DNA of 64,000 nucleotides from Streptomyces alanosinicus (GTDB taxonomy: Bacteria; Actinomycetota; Actinomycetes; Streptomycetales; Streptomycetaceae): positions 111,025 to 175,024 of the forward strand of contig NZ_BMVG01000015.1 in the NCBI RefSeq assembly GCF_014650595.1, written 5' to 3'. Below the pieces are notes generated by a model. The model worked only from the letters and a program-made list of their open reading frames with translations, did no database searches and was not told the DNA's origin. The position numbers were made by a program, and so were the translations under genes. Numbering within the stretch: the first letter of the stretch is position 1; each line of letters opens with the position of its first letter. Below are positions 15,164 through 23,672 of the stretch, in pieces.

Positions 15164-16154
15164 GGAAGTCACGCTCGGCGTACCGGGTGAAAAACCGGTC
15201 TCCAACCTCAGGGACCTGATCGACGACAACCTCCACATGCCGTTCCCGTTCCAGCGGAACCCCCATGAGTCCGAAGCCGCGGCCGGCGTCGACGCGTGGC
15301 TGAGCACGTGGGGGCTGGACCGGGAGCCAGGTGTGACGGCGATGATCCGCCGTACCCGGCCGGCAGAACTCGCTTCCTGCACCAGCCCCACCGTGGATTC
15401 CGGGCTCCTTCAGATCGTGGCCCGCCAGATCGCCTATCAGTTCGTCTTCGACGACCGTGCGGAGGACGTCGGCCGACTCTCTCCGGGCAGGCTGCTGCCC
15501 ATGCTGTGCGAGAGCGTCGAGATTCTGCGGGACGACCGGCCGCCCACCACTCTCCTCGGAACCGCGCTGGCCGATCTCCACCGGCAGGTCCGGGAACGGT
15601 GCACACCCGCGCAGGCCGAACGGTGGGCCTGGAAGAGCCGTGAATATGTACACGGCCTGCTGTATGAAGCGGTCGCCCAAGCCCAGCCGTTCCTCCTGCG
15701 GACCCGGGACTGCACCTCGATACGGTCGCTGACCGCGGGCGTCGAGCCGTTCTACCCGCTGTGTGAGGCCGCTCAGCCACACGAACTGTCGTCTGCCGAA
15801 CTCCACCACCCCGTGGTGGCGCGACTGGGCCGGCTCTCGGCCGACGCGGCGGTGTGGATACCCGATCTGTTCTCCGCGGTGAAAGAACAGCGCGCGGGCG
15901 AGCTGATCAACCTGGCCCTGGCCCATCAGCGCCAGCACCGGTGCTCTCTGCAAACCGCCGTTCTCCTGGCCATCCAGAAGATCAACGGCACGATCGAGGA
16001 GTTCCAGAGGCTCTACGAGGAGATCAAACCGGAATTGAGTCCCGCAGGCGTCGGCTATGTGGAGGGCATGATCGGCTGGATCCGCGGGTGCTACCACTGG
16101 TCCCGCACGGTCCCACGCTACGCGGAGGTGGCTTTGGTTCCCGCCATGCCGTAG
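15138..16154 (+). CDS. Class I terpene cyclase with altered NSE motif
   Basis: The 338-residue protein has bacterial terpene-synthase length. The Asp-rich metal motif is FVFDDRAED (Asp at about residue 105), the effector region is IRSLTAGVEPFYPLCE, and the C-terminal WSRTVPRY supplies the pyrophosphate-sensing Arg-Tyr pair. The second metal motif, normally N-D-x-x-S-x-x-x-E, reads PDLFSAVKE near residue 242: Ser and Glu are kept and the leading Asn is Pro. It should ionise and cyclise a prenyl diphosphate, most likely farnesyl diphosphate, if the altered motif still binds Mg2+. The GTG at 15138 overlaps the P450; a second GTG at 15147 is possible. A LAL regulator fragment follows. Confidence 0.88.
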   Translation: MTTVSTTHEEVTLGVPGEKPVSNLRDLIDDNLHMPFPFQRNPHESEAAAGVDAWLSTWGLDREPGVTAMIRRTRPAELASCTSPTVDSGLLQIVARQIAYQFVFDDRAEDVGRLSPGRLLPMLCESVEILRDDRPPTTLLGTALADLHRQVRERCTPAQAERWAWKSREYVHGLLYEAVAQAQPFLLRTRDCTSIRSLTAGVEPFYPLCEAAQPHELSSAELHHPVVARLGRLSADAAVWIPDLFSAVKEQRAGELINLALAHQRQHRCSLQTAVLLAIQKINGTIEEFQRLYEEIKPELSPAGVGYVEGMIGWIRGCYHWSRTVPRYAEVALVPAMP

Positions 16155-16336
16155 GGGGACGGGCGCGTTCCGGTTACGCCGGAAGGCGTCCATCCAGGTC
16201 TTCTACCCAGCAGGACGGGCATTCCCTCACTCGTAGTCGGTGTTTTCATCCTATGGTGCCCATTCCGGCCTGCCTCACCTCGACGAGGCGTACGCTCGGC
16301 TGCCTCCAGGCCGAACGACAGAAGGCGGTACGGCAC

Positions 16337-17356
16337 ATGGCGATGGGACCGCGGCAACCGATCACGGAGCAGCGAACGTTGATCGAGCGCCGACGGGAAC
16401 TGCAGGCCCTCGATGCGGCGTTCCAGGAGCTGCGACGCAGCACGGACGGGGTGCCGCGAGCGAGGCGCAGGGGGCTGTTCGCCCTTACGGGGCCGGCCGG
16501 ACTGGGCAAGACAGCACTCATCACGGAGGCACGTGACCGCGCTGCGGCATGCGGGTTCACCGTGCTGTCGGGAAGGGGCGGGGAGACGGAACAGGGCTCG
16601 GCGTTCCGCGTGGTGCGCCAGCTGGTGCAGCCCTCGCTGGCGCGGATGGACGCGACGGAACTCCGTACCTTCCTGGGCAGTTGGTACGACATCGTGGCCG
16701 CTGTTCTCGGCCTCGAAGCGAGCCGTCCCGCCGCCGCGCCCGACCCGGCCGGGGTCCGCGAAGGACTCGACTGGGTCATGACGCGTCTCACCGTGAAGAA
16801 GGCGCCCGTCGTCCTGCTCCTGGACGACCTGCACTGGGCGGACCCCGAGTCCCTGAGCTGGCTCGACTCCTTCGCGACGCGAGTCGACGACCTGCCCCTG
16901 CTGATCGTCGTCGCCTACCGGCCCGACGAACTGCCGCCCGAGGCGGGCCAGCTCCGTACGCTCGTCGGGCCCCACGGGGACCGCCCCCACGACTTGGCAC
17001 ACCTCACCGCCGACGGCGTGGCGCAGATCATCAGGAACGAAGTCGGTGAGACCGCCGAGGACGTGTTCTGCAAGGAATGCTGGTCGGCCACCGGCGGGAG
17101 CCCCTTCGAAGCGGTGGAGCTCGCCATCGGACTCGCCGAGCGGAAACTGAGCGGTACCGAGGACGACCTGCCCGCGATGCGTGAGCTCGCCGCGGCGATC
17201 AAGGGCCCGGGACTGATCGAGCGTCTGGAACGACTCGACACGGCGACCGTCCGCTTCGCGCACACCGCGGCCGTACTGGGTTCGCCCTTCTCCCCACAGC
17301 TCGCCGCGTCCGTCGCGGTGCTCGGCGACGAGGCCGCCGCCGAGGCGATCCAGTAG
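16337..17356 (+). pseudogene. LAL/LuxR regulator, N-terminal ATPase part, ended by in-frame TAG
   Basis: This encodes 339 residues of the AAA-type ATPase half of a large ATP-binding LuxR regulator (LAL, MalT/PikD-like). Walker A is GPAGLGKTALI (about residues 54-64), Walker B is VVLLLDDLHWAD, and VAYRPDEL and a winged-helix-like region follow. The reading frame stops at TAG 17354-17356 after DEAAAEAIQ, and the homologous sequence resumes in the same frame at the very next codon (LRTSRILTDG). Intact members are about 900-1000 residues with a C-terminal HTH, so this half alone cannot bind DNA. The start at ATG 16337 is chosen because it is close to the conserved ERRRELQALD; ATG 16253 is possible. 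It directly follows the terpene genes and was probably their activator. Confidence 0.8.
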
Positions 17357-19246
17357 TTGCGCACGTCCCGGATCCTCACCGACGGCCATGGCCCCGAGGG
17401 CGAGCTCGAATTCGTTCACCCGCTGATCGCCACGACGATCTACCGGTCCATCCGCAGGGCCTTCCGGGCCGGTCTGCACAACGCGGCCGCGGAAGCCGTC
17501 CTGGCCGCGGGATACGGCCCCACCGCCGCCGCCCGTCATCTGCTGGAGGTCCCCTGCGAGGGCCGTCCCGAAGCTGTGGCATGTCTGCGCGAGGCCGCCC
17601 GGGAGTATCTTCACGCCGGGGCGACCGAGGCGGCCCGGCGTCTGCTGAACCGCGCGCTGCAGGAGCCGCCCCTGCCCGAGGACCGCGCCGCGCTCCTTCA
17701 CGAACTCGCGTGCGCCACGTTCCTGATCGAGCCCGTGGCCACGGTGCGGCATCTCCGCCAGGCGCTGGCGGAGCCCGACGTCGACCCCGATCTGCGTGCC
17801 TCCATCGTCTTTCGGCTGACGCAAGCACTGGCTCACACCGATCAGCTGGCCAAGGCCGTGACCGTGGCCGCCGAAGAGGCGAAGCAGGCCACCAATCCGC
17901 GCGTCAAACTGCGCATGCAGGCCGATCACTTCGTGTGGAGCATGATCCGTACCGACGACCCCGACTCGCCCGCCCGCTCGCGGACACTGGCGCGTCTGGC
18001 CGAACAGTTGCCCGGTCGCAGCCTGGAGGAGCGCTACATCCTGGGACTGCGGGCCTGGGATGCGGCCTTGCGAGGCGAACCGCGGCAGACCGCCCTCGCG
18101 TATGCCGAGAAGGCCTTGCTCGGCGGCATGAGCTGGACCGACGAGAACCGCGGTTTCGAGGTGCCCGCTTCGGTCGCCCTCGTGTTCATGTACGGCGACC
18201 AGCCCCGACGGGCCGAGGGGCTGTTCAACAAGGGGATCGCCGAATGCGTGGCCAAGGGGTGGCGCGGCTCCCACCTGGCACTCGGTCAGGCCCTCGCCGG
18301 CTATATCCGGTACCACCGCGGCTGCCTGGCCGAGGCCGAGGACCTCGTCCGGGAGGGTCTGCGTATCGCCAACAAGGTGGAGGGTGCCGTACCCGCTCAG
18401 TGGTACGGCGTCAGCGTTCTGATCCAGACCCTGCTGGCCCGTGGTCGCGTCACCGAGGCGCGCGCGCTCGCCGACGAGCACCACTTCGGTGACATCACTC
18501 CGAATGCGGTCATCTATCCCGACCCGCGCACGGTCTACGCGGAACTGCTGCTGGCGGAGGAGCGGCATGCCGAGGCGGCACCGCTGCTGGCCTCGGTCGG
18601 GGACTGGCTGGACAAACGGGGCTGGCGGAACCCGGCCTGGTGCCCGTGGCAGCTCCGCCTCGCGTCCGCGCTCGCCCCCACCGCCCCGGACGAGGCGGTG
18701 GGCCACGCTCAGGAAGCCGTGAAGCGCGCCCGCGACTTCGGCGCCGCCTCCACCATCGGCCAGGCCCTGCACACCCTCGCCGAGGTGACCGGCGGACCGG
18801 CGGCCCTCGACCTCTACGCCGAGGCCGTCGACCACCTCGAACAGTCGCCCGCCGCCTACGAACTCGCCCGCGCCCAGATCGGCCACGGCGCCGCGCTGTC
18901 CCGCGACGGGCAACTGCAGGAGGCGGCCGACCGCCTCTATCAAGGCCTGGAGGGAGCCGTCCACTGCGGAGCCGCGGCACTCGCCGCCCAGGCCAGGACA
19001 GAACTTTCGGCGGCCGGCCTGCGTCCGCTGCCGTTGCGCTACGTCCAGGCGGACACCTTGACCGCCCCGGAACGCCGTACCGCCGAACTGTCCGCCCAGG
19101 GACACCCGGTGGCCGTCATCGCCAAGGAACTGCGCCTCACCGAGCAGGGCGTGCGCCAGTTGCTGTCCAGTGTCTACCGCAAGATCGGCACCGACGCCGC
19201 CGGCCTCGCCGGGTTCCTGGAGAGCTGTCCTCGGATGCGGCCCTGA
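17357..19246 (+). pseudogene. LAL/LuxR regulator, C-terminal TPR-like and HTH part
   Basis: This is the in-frame continuation of the preceding fragment, 629 codons. The first sense codon after the TAG is TTG, so independent initiation is conceivable, but no ribosome-binding site precedes it. It contains the end of the ATPase module (LEFVHPLIATTIYRSI), a long TPR-like helical repeat region and a C-terminal LuxR-type HTH (LTAPERRTAELSAQGHP, then EQGVRQLLSSVYRKIG) at about residues 575-625. Together the two parts give about 970 residues, the usual LAL length, so only one codon appears altered. Possible readings are a true inactivating nonsense mutation, a split regulator, or a base-call error. 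Confidence 0.78.
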
Positions 19247-19262
19247 AGCGCCGGGTGTGCGG

Positions 19263-20813
19263 TCACACCTGCCGTGCGCGCCCCTCCCAGTACGGCTCCC
19301 GCAACCGCCGCTTGTACAGCTTGCCGTTGGGGTCTCGGGGCATCTCGGCGGTGAAGTCGACGCTCTTGGGCCGCTTGTAGCCGGCGAGCTGTCCCGCGCA
19401 GTGGTCGAGCAGGGCGGCGGCGAGGGCCGGGCCGGGTTCGTGGCCGGGTGCCGGTTCGACCACGGCCTTGACCTCCTCGCCCCAGTCGTCGTGCGGGATG
19501 CCGAAGGCGGCGGCGTCGGCGACGGCCGGGTGGGAGAGCAGCACGGACTCGATCTCGGCCGGGTAGATGTTGACGCCACCGGAGATGATCATGTCGATCT
19601 TGCGGTCGCGGAGAAAGAGATAGCCGTCCGCGTCGAGGTAGCCGAGGTCGCCGACGGTGAAGAAGTCCCCGATGCGGTTCTTGCGGGTCTTGGCCTCGTC
19701 CTTGTGGTAGGCGAAGCCGCCGGTGCTCATCTTCATGTAGACGGTGCCGAGTTCGCCGGGCGCGAGGCGGTTGCCGCCGTCGTCGAAGACGGCGAGTTCG
19801 CTGATGGGCCAGGCCTTGCCGACGGTGCCGGGCTTCTTCAGCCAGTCCTCGGCGGTGGCGAAGGCGCCGCCGCCCTCGCTGGCCGCGTAGTACTCCTCCA
19901 CACACTGCCCCCACCAGTCGATCATGGCTCGTTTGACGTGGTCGGGGCAGGGCGCGGCGCCATGGATGGCATGCCGCATGGACGAGACGTCGTAGCGGTC
20001 CTTGATCTCGTCCGGGAGGGCCAGCAGGCGATGGAACTGGGTGGGGACCATATGGGTGTGGGTGCACCGGTGGGTGTCGATGCGGTGGAGCATCTCCTGC
20101 GGGGTCCACTTGTCCATCAGCACCAGGGAGTGGCCGATGTGCAGGGAGGCGCCCGCGAACTGCAGGACGGCCGTGTGGTAGAGCGGCGAGCAGACCAGAT
20201 GGACGTTGTCGTCGAACGGCTGGATGCCGAAGATGCCGAGGAAGCCGCCCAGGTAGGCCTCCTCGGGCGCCTTGCCGGGCAGGGGGCGGCGGATGCCGCG
20301 CGGGCGGCCGGTCGTACCGGAGGTGTAGTTCATGACCCAGCCGAGTTCACGGCCGGTGGGCGCGGACTCCGGTTGTCCGTCGAGGAGTTCGGCGTACGGC
20401 CGGAAGCCGTCGACGTCGCCGACCGCGTACCGGTGGGTGGCGGGCAGGCCCGCCTCGTCGGCGGCGGCGCGGGCCGCGTCGGTGAACCGCTCATGGGCGA
20501 TGAGCACCTTGGCACCGGAGTCGGCGACGATCCAGGCGATCTCGGGGCCGACGAGGTGGTGGTTGACCGGGACCAGATAGAGGCCGGCCTGGGTGGCGGC
20601 CAGATAGGCGGTGATGAACTCGACGCCGTTGGGCAGGACGACGGCGAAGGCGTCGCCGCGCTCCAGCCCGGCCGCGCGCAGCCCGTGGACGAGCCGGTTG
20701 GCGGCGCTGTGCAGTCGTCCGGCGGTCCACTCCTCGCCGTCGGGGGCGACGAGGACCGTGCGGTCGGGGTGCTGGGCGGCGTCGGCCCAGAATCCGGCGG
20801 GGGGTGTGCTCAC
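19263..20813 (-). CDS. Acyl-CoA synthetase (FadD-like)
   Basis: The 516-residue ligase starts at GTG 20813, which overlaps the stop of the upstream flavoprotein gene by 4 bp and is preceded by GGAAGGAG. Motifs are the P-loop WVMNYTSGTTGRPRGIRRP (about residues 164-182), SPLYHTAVLQFAG, YYAASEGGG (adenosine), GDLGYLDADGYLFLRDRKIDMI and a C-terminal PRDPNGKLYKRRLREPYW with the catalytic Lys. The replacement of the usual Lys by Arg after the P-loop glycines (RPRG) and the extended HMVPTQFHRLL segment resemble the actinobacterial FadD19/FadD17-type steroid or branched-acyl ligases, a tentative comparison. It is co-transcribed with the nitronate-monooxygenase-like gene. Confidence 0.9.
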   Translation of the reverse strand: MSTPPAGFWADAAQHPDRTVLVAPDGEEWTAGRLHSAANRLVHGLRAAGLERGDAFAVVLPNGVEFITAYLAATQAGLYLVPVNHHLVGPEIAWIVADSGAKVLIAHERFTDAARAAADEAGLPATHRYAVGDVDGFRPYAELLDGQPESAPTGRELGWVMNYTSGTTGRPRGIRRPLPGKAPEEAYLGGFLGIFGIQPFDDNVHLVCSPLYHTAVLQFAGASLHIGHSLVLMDKWTPQEMLHRIDTHRCTHTHMVPTQFHRLLALPDEIKDRYDVSSMRHAIHGAAPCPDHVKRAMIDWWGQCVEEYYAASEGGGAFATAEDWLKKPGTVGKAWPISELAVFDDGGNRLAPGELGTVYMKMSTGGFAYHKDEAKTRKNRIGDFFTVGDLGYLDADGYLFLRDRKIDMIISGGVNIYPAEIESVLLSHPAVADAAAFGIPHDDWGEEVKAVVEPAPGHEPGPALAAALLDHCAGQLAGYKRPKSVDFTAEMPRDPNGKLYKRRLREPYWEGRARQV

Positions 20814-21922
20814 GACTGGCCGCTCCTTCCGGCGATGCGGTTGATGCGGTCCACGGCTCGTTCGAAGCCGCGGGTGAGGTCGTCGAGGACGGCCTGGACG
20901 CTGCGTTCGCTGTTCATCCGGCCGACGATCTGGCCGACGGGGGTGCCGAGCAGCGGGTCGACCTCGTACTTCTGGATCCGGGAGACCGCCTCGGCCACCA
21001 GCAGTCCCTGCAGCGGCATCGGCAGGGTGCCGGGTCCGGCCGGGTCGTCCCAGGCGTCGGTCCACTCGGTACGGAGCTGGCGGGCGGGCTTGCCGGTGAG
21101 GGCACGGGAGCGGACGGTGTCGCCGGACCCGGCGGCGAGGAGCTTACGGGTCAGGGCGGGTGCGTGCAGATCGGCCTCTGTGGTGGTCAGCCATATGGAG
21201 CCCAGCCACACACCCTGTGCGCCCAGAGCGAGGGCTGCCGCCACCTGCTGTCCGCTGCCGATGCCGCCGGCCGCGAGGACGGGCAAGGGGTCGACGGCCT
21301 CGACGACTTCCGGGGTGAGCACCATGGTGGCGATCTCACCGGTGTGGCCGCCGGCCTCGTAGCCCTGGGCGACCACGATGTCGATGCCCGCCTCCTGGTG
21401 TTTGCGGGCGTGCCGGGCACTGCCCGCGAGTGCCGCGACCCTGATGTCGCGCTCGTGGGCGCGGGCCACGACGTCGGCGGGCGGGGAGCCGAGCGCATTG
21501 GCGAGGAGCCGGATCGGATAGTCGAAGGCGACGTCGAGCTGGGTGCGGGCGACCTGCTCCATCCAGCCGGTGATACGCCAGCCGGACGCCTCGCCCTCGG
21601 CCAGCTCGGGGACGGCGTACCTGGCGAGGGTCTCGCGCACGAACTGCCGGTGCGCCTCCGGGATCATGGCCTCGACCTCGGCCTCCGTGACCCCTTCGAC
21701 CTTCTTGGCCGGCATGACGACGTCCAGCCCGTAGGGCCGGCCGCCGACGTGCGCGTCGAGCCAGTCGAGGTCGCGTTTGAGGTCGCCGGGAGCGGTGTAG
21801 CGGACCGCGCCGAGCACGCCGAAGCCGCCGGCCCGGCTGATGGCCGCGGCGACGGCGGGGAACGGCGTGAAGCCGAAGACGGCGTGCTCGACGCCCAGTT
21901 TCCTGCTCAGCTCCGTCTGCAT
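20810..21922 (-). CDS. Nitronate monooxygenase / NAD(P)H-dependent flavin oxidoreductase family
   Basis: This 370-residue TIM-barrel flavoprotein carries the family signature AQGYEAGGHTGEIATMVL (about residues 189-206) with the catalytic His, PVLAAGGIGSGQQVAAALALGAQGVWLGSIWL for FMN phosphate binding, and an N-terminal VFGFTPFPAVAAAISRAGGFGVLG. Members are annotated as nitronate monooxygenases (formerly 2-nitropropane dioxygenases). In actinobacterial catabolic clusters, though, they often act as enoyl- or acyl-CoA-linked flavin reductases such as the IpdC-type enzyme of steroid ring degradation. The coupled acyl-CoA ligase favours that second reading. The start ATG 21922 lies 44 bp from a palindromic operator candidate. 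Confidence 0.88.
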   Translation of the reverse strand: MQTELSRKLGVEHAVFGFTPFPAVAAAISRAGGFGVLGAVRYTAPGDLKRDLDWLDAHVGGRPYGLDVVMPAKKVEGVTEAEVEAMIPEAHRQFVRETLARYAVPELAEGEASGWRITGWMEQVARTQLDVAFDYPIRLLANALGSPPADVVARAHERDIRVAALAGSARHARKHQEAGIDIVVAQGYEAGGHTGEIATMVLTPEVVEAVDPLPVLAAGGIGSGQQVAAALALGAQGVWLGSIWLTTTEADLHAPALTRKLLAAGSGDTVRSRALTGKPARQLRTEWTDAWDDPAGPGTLPMPLQGLLVAEAVSRIQKYEVDPLLGTPVGQIVGRMNSERSVQAVLDDLTRGFERAVDRINRIAGRSGQS

Positions 21923-21965
21923 GGGCGCAGGATGCCGCAGCCGGCGTGACGACGGAAGAGCATTC

Positions 21966-21980
21966 CTGACGTTCCGTCAG
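21966..21980. promoter_or_regulatory. Palindrome CTGAC-GTTCC-GTCAG, candidate operator
   Basis: A perfect inverted repeat (also readable as CTGACG-TTC-CGTCAG) lies between the divergently oriented ends of the FAD oxidoreductase and the nitronate-monooxygenase gene, 44 bp upstream of the latter's start. It shares its half-sites with the palindrome at 5126-5142. Confidence 0.5.
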
Positions 21981-22027
21981 ATTCTTTTGCCGGCTGGGGT
22001 GTCGATGAGGATGGTGCGGCGAGGGCG

Positions 22028-23593
22028 CTACCCGGTGGCCTCCAGGACGGCCATCGCCGCGTTGTGGCCCGGCACCCCGCTCACCCCTCCGCCGCGCACC
22101 GCGCCGGCGCCGCACAGCAGGACGTTCGGGTGCCGGGTCTCCACTCCCCAGCGGCCGGTGTCCGGCTGGGCATAGGGCCAGGACAGGGCGCGATGGAAGA
22201 TGTTCCCGCCGGGCAGCCGCAGATCGCGTTCGAGGTCGAGCGGGGTCTTCGCCTCGATGCAGGGGCGGCCGTCGGCGTCCGTCGCCAGGCAGTCGGCGAG
22301 GGGCTCGGCGAGATGGGCGTCGAGCTGGGCGAGGGTGGACTTCAGCAGTTCCTCGCGTACGGCGTCGTTGTCGCGGTCGAAGAGCCGGGCCGGGGTGTGC
22401 AGTCCGAACAGGGTGAGGGTCTGGTAGCCGCGCCCGGCGAGGTCGGGGCCGAGGATGGTGGGATCGGTCAGGGAGTGGCAGTAGATCTCCGAGGGCGGGG
22501 CGGCGGGGAGCTCACCGGCGGCGGCCTGGGCATGGGCGGTGGCGAGCTGCCGGTAGCCCTCGGCGATGTGGAAGGTGCCGGCGAAGGCCTCGCGCGGGTC
22601 GACGGCCGGGTCGCGCAGTGCGGGCAGCCGGGTGAGCAGCATGTTGACCTTGAGCTGGGCGCCCTCGGCGGGTTCGGGTGACGGGTCTGCCGTCAGGACG
22701 GCCAGCTCCTGCGGGGAGGCGTTCACCAGGACGTGCCGGGCGGCGACGACACCTTCGCCGTCCGGCGTGCGATAGGTGACCTCGGCCGTGTGTCCGTCGG
22801 TGGCGATCCGGACCGCCTCGTGCCCGGTCGCGAGGACCGCGCCGGCCGAGCGGGCGGCGCCGGCCAGCGCGTCGGTGAGGGCGCCCATGCCGCCGACCGG
22901 CACGTCCCAGGCGCCGGTGCCGCCGCCGATCACGTGGTACAGGAAGCAGCGGTTCTGCACGAGGGTGGGGTCGTGGGCGTCGGCGAAGGTGCCGATCAGC
23001 GCGTCGGTGAGCACCACGCCCCGCACCAGGTCGTCCGTGAAGTTCTCCTCGACGGCGACGCCGATCGGCTGCTCGAACAGGGCCCGCCAGGCGGTCTCGT
23101 CGTCGATACGGCGGCGCAGCTCGTCAGGGGTGGGCAGGGGCTCGGTGAGGGTCGGGAAGACCCGTTCGGCGACGCGCGCTGTCATGCCGTAGAAGCGCTG
23201 CCAGGCCGTGTACTCGCGCTCGCCCCCGGTCAGCCGGGCGAAGGCCTCCCGGGTGCGCTGTTCGCCCCCGCCGACGAGGAGTCCGGTGGGCCGGCCGTCC
23301 CGGTCGGCGGGGGTGTACGACGAGATGGTGCGGGCGCGCACCCGGAAGTCGAGCCCGAGATCGCGCACGATCTTCTGTGGCAGCAGGCTGACCAGGTAGG
23401 AGTAGCGCGACAGCCGGGCGTCGACGCCGGCGAACGGGCGGGTGGAGACGGCGGCGCCACCGGTGTGGTCCAGCCGTTCCAGTACCAGGACCGAACGCCC
23501 CGCGCGGGCCAGATAGGCGGCGGCGACCAGGCCGTTGTGTCCTCCGCCGACGATGACGGCGTCGTAGGTGCGGGTGTGCTCGTGGGCAGCCAT
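22028..23593 (-). CDS. FAD-dependent oxidoreductase, phytoene-desaturase-like
   Basis: The 521-residue protein begins at ATG 23593. The dinucleotide-binding motif YDAVIVGGGHNGLVAAAYLAR lies at residues 9-29, with the beta-2 acidic end LERLDHTGG (residues 38-46). The C-terminus (NVLLCGAGAVRGGGVSGVPGHNAAMAVL) is the FAD-closing segment of the CrtI/amine-oxidase-like group. Many Streptomyces members of this length (about 520-530) are not in carotenoid clusters and have no assigned substrate. Neighbours here are acyl-CoA and flavin enzymes, not isoprenoid genes, so a carotenoid role is unlikely. Confidence 0.85.
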   Translation of the reverse strand: MAAHEHTRTYDAVIVGGGHNGLVAAAYLARAGRSVLVLERLDHTGGAAVSTRPFAGVDARLSRYSYLVSLLPQKIVRDLGLDFRVRARTISSYTPADRDGRPTGLLVGGGEQRTREAFARLTGGEREYTAWQRFYGMTARVAERVFPTLTEPLPTPDELRRRIDDETAWRALFEQPIGVAVEENFTDDLVRGVVLTDALIGTFADAHDPTLVQNRCFLYHVIGGGTGAWDVPVGGMGALTDALAGAARSAGAVLATGHEAVRIATDGHTAEVTYRTPDGEGVVAARHVLVNASPQELAVLTADPSPEPAEGAQLKVNMLLTRLPALRDPAVDPREAFAGTFHIAEGYRQLATAHAQAAAGELPAAPPSEIYCHSLTDPTILGPDLAGRGYQTLTLFGLHTPARLFDRDNDAVREELLKSTLAQLDAHLAEPLADCLATDADGRPCIEAKTPLDLERDLRLPGGNIFHRALSWPYAQPDTGRWGVETRHPNVLLCGAGAVRGGGVSGVPGHNAAMAVLEATG

Positions 23594-23672
23594 GGTTCTT
23601 CGTAACACGTGATGATCCACGGCGGCCAGAGGCGGGCCCCGGCCATGGCCACGCGCCGCCGCCCCGAGCGGG

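Noticed and set aside
16168..16184. Small hairpin TTCCGG-TTACG-CCGGAA after the terpene cyclase
   Set aside because: A 6-bp stem without a T-run is too weak to call a terminator.
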